Source: Rhabditoides inermis
Taxonomy: Eukaryota > Nematoda > Chromadorea > Rhabditida > Rhabditidae
NCBI GenBank assembly: GCA_963966185.1
Contig: CAWZYM010000276.1
Span: 643,501 to 707,500 of the forward strand
Direction of reading: 5' to 3'
Length of the DNA stretch: 64,000 bases
Shown: piece by piece, positions 10,728 to 21,100 of the stretch
How positions within the stretch are numbered: position 1 is the stretch's first letter
Layout of the letters: each line of letters opens with the position of its first letter
The notes under the pieces: model-generated
Database searches by the model: none
What the model saw: only the letters and a program-made list of their open reading frames with translations
What the model was told of the DNA's origin: nothing
Position numbers and translations under genes: made by a program

Positions 10728-11343
10728 ATTTTGAATTCATGAAGTTAATGCGGGGAAGTCAGATATGTTATCGCGTCGCAGTCCCGCCCGCCTGAGGCAG
10801 GGCACAGTCAGAGAGACGCGACTCCTCTACGCCCCGCCCCCTCCCCTCTCGCACTGGGTTCTCGAAACAAGACTCGAGTGTGAAAACATAGCGGAAATCA
10901 TGAAAACGAAATGCTGAAACAACATTATAATAAGATGGAGTGAAACATGGGATGTTCAGTGGTGCAAATCTCATTCCGATCGGACGTCATTAAGCCCGTG
11001 AAAAGTGTACGGATCGAAAGATGTCAATTTGAAACAGCCACTTTGCATCGAAATATCTCGATGAATGAAACAAACTTTACTATGATATTTTTTAAACAGA
11101 TCAACAAAATATAGATAGGTATAAATCCGAAAGTTCGTTTATCTAGACTTAATGTGACTTCTATAACAGCCGCTACTTTTTAGCTGAAAATCGTTTCTCA
11201 CATGTCTACCCGGGTGTCAATTTAAATCATGAAAATGCGATTGAAATGTGCATTCCGTACAAATCAAGCATGCTGAGTTTAATGGTGTTGTTGGTTAAAT
11301 TTTAGTTTAATCAGATAACGATATATAATCAATGTCACGCTAT

Positions 11344-11372
11344 GTCACGGCCCGGGCCGTGACGTCACGGCC
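11344..11372. other. Overlapping perfect palindromes near right tip
   Basis: Mirror of the left-tip cluster. gtcacggcccgggccgtgac lies at 11344-11363 and overlaps ggccgtgacgtcacggcc, which ends at 11372. No base differs between the two tips across this stretch, although the arms differ elsewhere. This may point to a conserved binding site. Confidence 0.7.
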
Positions 11373-11402
11373 GAATGGTCAAAGCTTGTGATCGGGACAG
11401 TA

Positions 11403-11953
11403 CAATATACTTAATTAGTGTGCGTTATTTGTTAGAATATCACTTTGTAAGACCTATGAGTATGATTCGTGAAACCAATATCGGTTGCGGCATCCAAAAA
11501 CCGCCCTCTCTTGCTCTCTCCCGCTTTGCCACTAAACGTGTTTACGACGGCGGCGGCGACGACGGTGTGCATCACGTAAGCTCCGCCCACTGCACTTTGC
11601 GCTCATTGGTCGCTCGGCTCTCTTGCGTGCGCACTCTGATTGGCTGAGCGCATGCCCCGCCCTTCGTTCACCCACTCTCGTGTCGGCTCGCCGTCCAGGC
11701 CACCGCCCCAGTTTTGGCGCGAAAACTGTGGGGGGAGGGGAGTGTGCGGACCGGAGTGAGTGGGTAAGAGAGAGAGACGCGAAATAGCGCGTGTCAATGA
11801 GAGACTGGCATTGGCAGGCGCACGAGCGATTCGACAAAGCAGTGCGTTTCCATATTCAGGATACGTTTTCTAAAGTTTCGAATATGTATACATAACATGT
11901 TCGGCACATCAACCTGAAAAACAATTTCTTCGAAATTTGAGAAAAGGACATCC
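11403..11953. other. Unique segment between the two foldbacks
   Basis: Non-satellite DNA of about 550 bp. The first 160 bp are AT-rich. About 11510-11830 is GC-rich with a short CGG-type run (11542-11565) and an AG run (about 11766-11778). The rest is AT-rich. Short frames occur on both strands, but they are low-complexity (an arginine run on the minus strand) and match no family I know. It could be a captured host fragment. Confidence 0.55.
11580..11730. promoter_or_regulatory. Promoter-like cluster: GC boxes, CCAAT boxes, E2F-type site
   Basis: Within 150 bp there are three GC-box-like words (ccgccc at 11583, ccccgccc at 11655, ccgcccc at 11703), two inverted CCAAT boxes (cattggt at 11604-11610, gattggc at 11638-11644) and an E2F-type core, ttttggcgcgaaaa, set in the near-palindrome cagttttggcgcgaaaactg (11709-11728). 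I see no TATA box and no downstream gene in the window. The words are short, so this is a suggestive grouping only. Confidence 0.35.
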
Positions 11954-12331
11954 ATTCTCTTTCGAAAAGTACACGAGTAAAGAGGAGTGGATTGTTTTGA
12001 TCTAATTCAACAAAAGCACATGCATAAAATCTCTTCGCAGCTGACTAAAATTTCAAAACAAACCTGCTCTTTCTGATCGATGAAAAATATAGTATGCACT
12101 ATAATCGTGTCATACATTTTGTTGCAAGTTACTTGTTGGGATTAACAGTATCCTGAATACCTGAACTCAACATGCTAACAAGAAAACAATTAGAGTTTTA
12201 AAACATCGTTCGAAAGAGCAGGTTTGTTTTGAAATTTTAGTCAGCTGCGAAGAGATTTTATGCATGTGCTTTTGTTGAATTAGATCAAAACAAACCACTC
12301 CTCTTTACTCGTGTACTTTTCGAAAGAGAAT
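11954..12331. mobile_element. Small foldback with 120-bp inverted arms
   Basis: Arms 11954-12073 and 12212-12331 are near-perfect reverse complements (attctctttcgaaaag at the outer ends, ctgctctttc at the inner ends) around a 138-bp unique spacer. I noticed one arm difference: gagtggattg against the complement of caaaccactc. The right outer edge coincides with the return to satellite (12330/12331), while the left edge meets unique DNA. It is therefore more likely the terminal part of the 3.3-kb insertion than an independent insertion. No coding content. Confidence 0.75.
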
Positions 12332-12799
12332 TCACAACACTGTTTGATTCACGTAACGCACGCTTCGTTTCGGATCATTCACAAAACTGCTTGATTCACG
12401 TCACGCACGCTTCTAGCACCTTCTGACAACGTCCTATGCAATGGTTCGAAGTTGAAACGCTTCGGATCTTTCACAAAACGCGCGCTTCTCTCACTTTCTG
12501 AAAACAGTTTACTCAATGGTTCGAAGATGAAACGTTTCGGATCATTCACAAAACTGCTTGATTCACGTCACGCACGCTTCTAGCACTTTCTGACAACGTC
12601 CTATGCAATGGTTCGAAGTTGAAACGCTTCGGATCATTCACAATACGCGCGCTTCTCTCACTTTCTGAAAACAGTCTACTCAATGGTTCGAAGAAGAAAC
12701 GTTTCGGATCATTCACAAAACTGCTTGATTCACGTTACGCACGCTTCTCTCACCTTTTGAAAACAGTCTACCTAATGGTTCGAAGTTGACACGCTTTGG

Positions 12800-15665
12800 A
12801 TCATTCACAAAACTGCTTGATTCACGTCACGCACGCTTCTAGCACCTTCTGACAACGTCCTATGCAATGGTTCGAAGTTGAAACGCTTCGGATCATTCAC
12901 AATACGCGCGCTTCTCTCACTTTCTGAAAACAGTCTACTTAAAGGTTCGAAGATGAAACGTTTCGGATCATTCACAAAACTGCTTGATTCACGTCACGCA
13001 CGCTTCTAGCACCTTTTGACAACGCCCTCTGCATTTGTTCGAAGTTGAAACTCTTCGGATCATTTACAAAACGCGCGCTTCTCTCACTTTCTGAAAACAG
13101 TCTACTCAATGGTTCGAAGATGAAACGTTTCGGACCATTCGCAGAACTGCTTGATTCACGTAACGCACGCTTCTAGCACCTTCTGACAACGTCCTATGCA
13201 ATGGTTCGAAGTTGAAACGCTTCGGATCTTTCAAAAAACACGCGCTTCTCTCACTTTCTGAAAACAGTTTACTCAATGGTTCGAAGATGAAACGTTTCGG
13301 ATCATTCACAAAACTGCTTGATTCACGTCACGCACGCTTCTAGCACCTTCTGACAACGTCCTATGCAATGGTTCGAAGTTGAAACGCTTCGGATCATTCA
13401 CAATACGCGCGCTTCTCTCACTTTCTGAAAACAGTCTACTCAATGGTTCGAAGATGAAACGTTTCGGATCATTCACAAAACTGCTTGATTCACGTCACGC
13501 ACGCTTCTCTCACTTTTTGAAAACAGTCTACTCAATGGTTCGAAGTTGAAACACTTCGGATCATTCACAAAACGCGCGCTTTTCTTCTTTTTTGAAAACA
13601 GTCTACTCAATGGTTCGAAGATGAAACGTTTCGGATCATTCACAAAACTGCTTGATTCACGTCACGCACGCTTCTAGCACCTTCTGACAACGTCCTATGC
13701 AATGGTTCGAAGTTGAAACGCTTCGGATCATTCACAATACGCGCGCTTCTCTCACTTTCTGAAAACAGTCTACTCAATGGTTCGAAGATGAAACGTTTCG
13801 GATCATTCACAAAACTGCTTGATTCACGTCACGCACGCTTCTAGCACCTTCTGACAACGTCCTATGCAATGGTTCGAAGTTGAAACGCTTGGGATCATTC
13901 ACAAAACGCGCGCTTCTCTCACTTTCTGAAAACAGTATATTCAATGGTTCGAAGATGAAACGTTTCGGATCATTCACAACACTGTTTGAATCACGTCACG
14001 CACGCTTCTAGCACCTTCTGACAACGTCCTATGCAATGGTTCGAAGATGAAACGCTTTGGATCATTCATCATTCACAAAACGCTTCCTTTCTCACTTTCT
14101 GAAAACAGTCTACTCAATGGTTCGAAGATGAAACGTTTCGGATCATCCACAGCACTGCTTGATTTACGTAACGCACGCTTCTCTCACTTTTTGAAAACAG
14201 TTTACTTAATGGTTCGAAGTGACATGCTTCGGATCATTCACAAAACTGCTTGATTCACGTCACGCACGCTTCTAGCACTTTCTGACAACGTCCTATGCAA
14301 TGGTTCGAAGTTGAAACGCTTCGGATCATTCACAATACGCGCGCTTCTCTCACTTTCTGAAAACAGTCTACTTAAAGGTTCGAAGATGAAACGTTTCGGA
14401 TCATTCACAAAACTGCTTGATTCACGTCACGCACGCTTCTAGCACCTTTTTACAACGCCCTCTGCATTTGTTCGAAGTTGAAACTCTTCGGATCATTTAC
14501 AAAACGCGCGCTTCTCTCACTTTCTGAAAACAGTCTACTCAATGGTTCGAAGATGAAACGTTTCGGACCATTCGCAGAACTGCTTGATTCACGTAACGCA
14601 CGCTTCTAGCACCTTCTGACAACGTCCTATGCAATGGTTCGAAGTTGAAACGCTTCGGATCTTTCAAAAAACACGCGCTTCTCTCACTTTCTGAAAACAG
14701 TTTACTCAATGGTTCGAAGATGAAACGTTTCGGATCATTCACAAAACTGCTTGATTCACGTCACGCACGCTTCTAGCACCTTCTGACAACGTCCTATGCA
14801 ATGGTTCGAAGTTGAAACGCTTCGGATCATTCACAATACGCGCGCTTCTCTCACTTTCTGAAAACAGTCTACTCAATGGTTCGAAGATGAAACGTTTCGG
14901 ATCATTCACAAAACTGCTTGATTCACGTCACGCACGCTTCTCTCACTTTTTGAAAACAGTCTACTCAATGGTTCGAAGTTGAAACACTTCGGATCATTCA
15001 CAAAACGCGCGCTTTTCTTCTTTTTTGAAAACAGTCTACTCAATGGTTCGAAGATGAAACGTTTCGGATCATTCACAAAACTGCTTGATTCACGTCACGC
15101 ACGCTTCTAGCACCTTCTGACAACGTCCTATGCAATGGTTCGAAGTTGAAACGCTTCGGATCATTCACAATACGCGCGCTTCTCTCACTTTCTGAAAACA
15201 GTCTACTCAATGGTTCGAAGATGAAACGTTTCGGATCATTCACAAAACTGCTTGATTCACGTCACGCACGCTTCTAGCACCTTCTGACAACGTCCTATGC
15301 AATGGTTCGAAGTTGAAACGCTTGGGATCATTCACAAAACGCGCGCTTCTCTCACTTTCTGAAAACAGTCTATTCAATGGTTCGAAGATGAAACGTTTCG
15401 GATCATTCACAACACTGTTTGAATCACGTCACGCACGCTTCTAGCACCTTCTGACAACGTCCTATGCAATGGTTCGAAGATGAAACGCTTTGGATCATTC
15501 ATCATTCACAAAACGCTTCCTTTCTCACTTTCTGAAAACAGTCTACTCAATGGTTCGAAGATGAAACGTTTCGGATCATCCACAGCACTGCTTGATTTAC
15601 GTAACGCACGCTTCTCTCACTTTTTGAAAACAGTTTACTTAATGGTTCGAAGTGACATGCTTCGG
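12800..15665 (+). repeat. Tandem duplication, 1433-bp module
   Basis: Copies at about 12800-14232 and 14233-15665 with constant offset 1433. The X unit (14047 and 15480) and the cggaccattcgcag variant (13131 and 14564) are shared, as is the rare ggatcatccacagc form. I noticed only isolated differences, for example ttttgac against tttttac and cagtatattc against cagtctattc. Confidence 0.85.
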
Positions 15666-16000
15666 ATCATTCACCAAACTGCTTGATTCACGTCACGCAC
15701 GCTTCTAGCACCTTCTGACAACGTCCTCTGCAATGGTTCGAAGTTGAAACGCTTCGGATAGTTCACAAAACGCGCGCTTCTCTCACTTTCTGAAAACAGT
15801 CTACTCAATGATTCGAAGATGAAACGTTTCGGATCATTCACAAAACTGCTTGATTCACGTCACGCACGCTTCTAGCACCTTCTGACAACGTCCTATGCAA
15901 TTGTTCGAAGTTGAAACGCTTCGGATCATTCACAATACGCGCGCTTCTCTCACTTTCTGAAAACAGTCTACTTAAAGGTTCGAAGATGAAACGTTTCGGA

Positions 16001-18040
16001 TCATTCACAGAACTGCTTGATTCACGTCACGCACGCTTCTAGCACCTTTTGACAACGCCCTATGCATTTGTTCGAAGTTGAAACTCTTCGGATCATTCAC
16101 AAAACGCGCGCTTCTCTCACTTTCTGAAAACAGTCTACTCAATGGTTCGAAGATGAAACGTTTCGGACCATTCGCAGAACTGCTTGATTCACGTAACGCA
16201 CGCTTCTAGCACCTTCTGACAACGCCCTCTGCATTGGTTCGAAGATGAAACGCTTTGGATCATTCACAAAACGCACGCTTCTCTCACCTATTGAAAACAG
16301 TATACTCAATGGTTCAAAGATTAAACGTTTCGGATCATTCACAACACTGTTTGATTCACGTAACGCACGCTTCGTTTCGGATCGTTCACAAAACTGCTTG
16401 ATTCACGTCACGCACGCTTCTAGCACCTTCTGACAACGCCCTATGCGATAGTTCGAAGTTGAAACGCTACGGATCATTCACAAAACGCGCGCTTTTCTCA
16501 CTTTTTGAAAACAGTCTACTCAATGGTTCGAAGATGAAACGTTTCGGATCATTCACAGCACTGCTTGATTTACGTAACGCACGCTTCTCTCACTTTTTGA
16601 AAACAGTTTACTTAATGGTTCGAAGTGACATGCTTCGGATCATTCACCAAACTGCTTGATTCACGTCACGCACGCTTCTAGCACCTTCTGACAACGTCCT
16701 CTGCAATGGTTCGAAGTTGAAACGCTTCGGATAGTTCACAAAACGCGCGCTTCTCTCACTTTCTGAAAACAGTCTACTCAATGATTCGAAGATTAAACGT
16801 TTCGGATCTTTCGCAGAACTGCTTGATTCACGTAACGCACGCTTCTAGCACCTTCTGACAACGCCCTCTGCATTGGTTCGAAGATGAAACGCTTTGGATC
16901 ATTCACAAAACGCACGCTTCTCTCACCTATTGAAAACAGTATACTCAATGGTTCAAAGATTAAACGTTTCGGATCATTCACAACACTGTTTGATTCACGT
17001 AACGCACGCTTCGTTTCGGATCATTCACAAAACTGCTTGATTCACGTCACGCACGCTTCTAGCACCTTTTGACAACGCCCTATGCATTTGTTCGAAGTTG
17101 AAACTCTTCGGATCATTCACAAAACGCGCGCTTCTCTCACTTTCTGAAAACAGTCTACTCAATGGTTCGAAGATGAAACGTTTCGGACCATTCGCAGAAC
17201 TGCTTGATTCACGTAACGCACGCTTCTAGCACCTTCTAACAACGCCCTCTGCATTGGTTCGAAGATGAAACGCTTTGGATCATTCACAAAACGCACGCTT
17301 CTCTCACCTATTGAAAACAGTATACTCAATGGTTCAAAGATTAAACGTTTCGGATCATTCACAACACTGTTTGATTCACGTAACGCACGCTTCGTTTCGG
17401 ATCATTCACAAAACTGCTTGATTCACGTCACGCACGCTTCTAGCACCTTCTGACAACGCCCTATGCGATAGTTCGAAGTTGAAACGCTACGGATCATTCA
17501 CAAAACGCGCGCTTTTCTCACTTTTTGAAAACAGTCTACTCAATGGTTCGAAGATGAAACGTTTCGGATCATTCACAGCACTGCTTGATTTACGTAACGC
17601 ACGCTTCTCTCACTTTTTGAAAACAGTTTACTTAATGGTTCGAAGTGACATGCTTCGGATCATTCACCAAACTGCTTGATTCACGTCACGCACGCTTCTA
17701 GCACCTTCTGACAACGTCCTCTGCAATGGTTCGAAGTTGAAACGCTTCGGATAGTTCACAAAACGCGCGCTTCTCTCACTTTCTGAAAACAGTCTACTCA
17801 ATGATTCGAAGATTAAACGTTTCGGATCTTTCGCAGAACTGCTTGATTCACGTAACGCACGCTTCTAGCACCTTCTGACAACGCCCTCTGCATTGGTTCG
17901 AAGATGAAACGCTTTGGATCATTCACAAAACGCACGCTTCTCTCACCTATTGAAAACAGTATACTCAATGGTTCAAAGATTAAACGTTTCGGATCATTCA
18001 CAACACTGTTTGATTCACGTAACGCACGCTTCGTTTCGGA
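16001..18040 (+). repeat. Tandem duplication, 1020-bp module
   Basis: Copies 16001-17020 and 17021-18040 at an offset of exactly 1020. Three differences were noticed: cacag/cacaa at the start, cttctgac/cttctaac at 16216/17236 and ggatcgttc/ggatcattc at 16383/17403. Each copy holds two T units. The boundary coincides with a monomer start. Confidence 0.88.
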
Positions 18041-18126
18041 TCATTCACAAAACTGCTTGATTCACGTCACGCACGCTTCTAGCACCTTCTGACAACGTCC
18101 TATGCAATGGTTCGAAGTTGAAACGC

Positions 18127-21100
18127 TTCGGATCTTTCACAAAACGCGCGCTTCTCTCACTTTCTGAAAACAGTTTACTCAATGGTTCGAAGATGAAACG
18201 TTGCGGATCATTCACAAAACTGCTTGATTCACGTCACGCACGCTTCTAGCACTTTCTGACAACGTCCTATGCAATGGTTCGAAGTTGAAACGCTTCGGAT
18301 CATTCACAATACGCGCGCTTCTCTCACTTTCTGAAAACAGTCTACTCAATGGTTCGAAGATGAAACGTTTCGGATCATTCACAAAACTGCTTGATTCACG
18401 TTACGCACGCTTCTCTCACCTTTTGAAAACAGTCTACCTAATGGTTCGAAGTTGACACGCTTTGGATCATTCACAAAACTGCTTGATTCACGTCACGCAC
18501 GCTTCTAGCACCTTTTGACAACGCCCTCTGCATTTGTTCGAAGTTGAAACTCTTCGGATCATTTACAAAACGCGCGCTTCTCTCACTTTCTGAAAACAGT
18601 CTACTCAATGGTTCGAAGATGAAACGTTTCGGATCATTCACAAAACTGCTTGATTCACGTCATGCACGCTTCTAGCACCTTCTGACAACGTCCTATGCAA
18701 TGGTTCGAAGTTGAAACGCTTCGGATCTTTCACAAAACACGCGCTTCTCTCACTTTCTGAAAACAGTTTACTCAATGGTTCGAAGATGAAACGTTTCGGA
18801 TCATTCACAAAACTGCTTGATTCACGTCACGCACGCTTCTAGCACCTTCTGACAACGTCCTATGCAATGGTTCGAAGTTGAAACGCTTGGGATCATTCAC
18901 AAAACGCGCGCTTCTCTCACTTTCTGAAAACAGTCTATTCAATGGTTCGAAGATGAAACGTTTCGGATCATTCACAACACTGTTTGAATCACGTCACGCA
19001 CGCTTCTAGCACCTTCTGACAACGTCCTATGCAATGGTTCGAAGATGAAACGCTTTGGATCATTCATCATTCACAAAACGCTTCCTTTCTCACTTTACTG
19101 AAAACAGTCTACTCAATGGTTCGAAGATGAAACGTTTCGGATCATTCACAGCACTGCTTGATTTACGTAACGCACGCTTCTCTCACTTTTTGAAAACAGT
19201 TTACTTAATGGTTCGAAGTGACATGCTTCGGATCATTCACCAAACTGCTTGATTCACGTCACGCACGCTTCTAGCACCTTCTGACAACGTCCTCTGCAAT
19301 GGTTCGAAGTTGAAACGCTTCGGATAGTTCACAAAACGCGCGCTTCTCTCACTTTCTGAAAACAGTCTACTCAATGATTCGAAGATGAAACGTTTCGGAT
19401 CATTCACAAAACTGCTTGATTCACGTCACGCACGCTTCTAGCACCTTCTGACAACGTCCTATGCAATGGTTCGAAGTTGAAACGCTTCGGATCATTCACA
19501 ATACGCGCGCTTCTCTCACTTTCTGAAAACAGTCTACTTAAAGGTTCGAAGATGAAACGTTTCGGACCATTCGCAGAACTGCTTGATTCACGTAACGCAC
19601 GCTTCTAGCACCTTCTGACAACGTCCTATGCAATGGTTCGAAGTTGAAACGCTTCGGATCTTTCACAAAACACGCGCTTCTCTCACTTTCTGAAAACAGT
19701 TTACTCAATGGTTCGAAGATGAAACGTTTCGGATCATTCACAAAACTGCTTGATTCACGTCACGCACGCTTCTAGCACCTTCTGACAACGTCCTATGCAA
19801 TGGTTCGAAGTTGAAACGCTTCGGATCATTCACAATACGCGCGCTTCTCTCACTTTCTGAAAACAGTCTACTCAATGGTTCGAAGATGAAACGTTTCGGA
19901 TCATTCACAAAACTGCTTGATTCACGTCACGCACGCTTCTCTCACTTTTTGAAAACAGTCTACTCAATGGTTCGAAGTTGAAACACTTCGGATCATTCAC
20001 AAAACGCGCGCTTTTCTTCTTTTTTGAAAACAGTCTACTCAATGGTTCGAAGATGAAACGTTTCGGATCATTCACAAAACTGCTTGATTCACGTCACGCA
20101 CGCTTCTAGCACCTTCTGACAACGCCCTATGCGATAGTTCGAAGTTGAAACGCTACGGATCATTCACAAAACGCGCGCTTTTCTCACTTTTTGAAAACAG
20201 TCTACTCAATGGTTAGAAGATGAAACGTTTCGGATCATTCACAGCACTGCTTGATTTACGTAACGCACGCTTCTCTCACTTTTTGAAAACAGTTCACTTA
20301 ATGGTTCGAAGTGACATGCTTCGGATCATTCACCAAACTGCTTGATTCACGTCACGCACGCTTCTAGCACCTTCTGACATCGTCCTCTGCAATGGTTCGA
20401 AGTTGAAACGCTTCGGATAGTTCACAAAACGCGCGCTTCTCTCACTTTCTGAAAACAGTCTACTCAATGATTCGAAGATGAAACGTTTCGGATCATTCAC
20501 AACACTGTTTGAATCACGTCACGCACGCTTCTAGCACCTTTTGACAACGCCCTATGCAATGGTTCGAAGTTGAAACGCTTCGGATCATTCACAATACGCG
20601 CGCTTCTCTCACTTTCTGAAAACAGTCTACTCAATGATTCGAAGATGAAACGTTTCGGATCATTCACAAAACTGCTTGATTCACGTCACGCACGCTTCTA
20701 GCACCTTCTGACAACGTCCTATGCAATGGTTCGAAGTTGAAACGCTTCGGATCATTCACAATACGCGCGCTTCTCTCACTTTCTGAAAACAGTCTACTTA
20801 AAGGTTCGAAGATGAAACGTTTAGGATCATTCACAAAACTGCTTGATTCACGTCACGCACGCTTCTAGCACCTTTTGACAACGCCCTATGCATTTGTTCG
20901 AAGTTGAAACTCTTCGGATCATTCACAAAACGCGCGCTTCTCTCACTTTCTGAAAACAGTCTACTCAATGGTTCGAAGATGAAACGTTTCGGACCATTCG
21001 CAGAACTGCTTGATTCACGTAACGCACGCTTCTAGCACCTTCTGACAACGCCCTTTGCATTGGTTCGAAGATGAAACGCTTTGGATCATTCACAAAACGC

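Larger units (their letters stand above)
9137..11400. mobile_element. TA-flanked foldback (palindromic) DNA element, 2264 bp
   Basis: A large inverted repeat with tips CTGTCCCGATCACAAGC at 9137 and the exact reverse complement ending at 11400. The flanks are TA at 9135-9136 and TA at 11401-11402, consistent with a 2-bp TA target duplication as in Tc1/mariner-type insertions. The arms are about 1.0 kb each, with a spacer of about 215 bp. No DDE/D transposase is recognisable in the arms or spacer, so it is probably a non-autonomous, long-TIR element moved by an enzyme encoded elsewhere. The arms differ by scattered substitutions and small indels, so they are not freshly made. It sits inside the larger 9044-12330 insertion. 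Confidence 0.82.
10376..11400 (-). repeat. Right arm of the foldback element
   Basis: Reverse-complement partner of 9137-10160. The same landmarks appear in reverse order: the inner ccttgatgccaa block, the 80-codon frame on the plus strand, the GC-rich block (about 10780-10860), the catcgaaatatctcgatg near-palindrome at 11046-11063, and the palindrome cluster ending at the tip. It differs from the left arm by point changes, short indels and a diverged stretch around 11060-11200. Confidence 0.85.
9044..12330 (-). mobile_element. 3.3-kb composite insertion, Helitron-like ends (non-autonomous)
   Basis: Non-satellite DNA splits one T-type satellite unit. Removing 9044-12330 restores an exact ggatca/ttcacaacactg junction. 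Read on the minus strand, the target is between A and T. The element starts TTCTCTTTCG (canonical Helitron start TC, here with one extra T) and ends in a 21-nt stem-loop directly followed by CTAA, then a flanking T. The 5' TC, 3' CTRR, near-terminal hairpin and A/T target are features of Helitrons, though their hairpin usually lies about 10 nt from the end. The alternative is a 3-bp ATT duplication (9043-9045 and 12330-12332) around 9046-12329. No Rep/helicase coding sequence is visible, so it would be non-autonomous. It contains two foldback structures and a GC-rich segment. Confidence 0.5.

Noticed and set aside
11532..11837. 101-codon minus-strand frame with an arginine run, and the overlapping 90-codon plus-strand frame at 11375-11647
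   Set aside because: Low complexity from CGG and GC-rich runs, opposite overlapping frames and no recognised domain. One starts inside the foldback tip.
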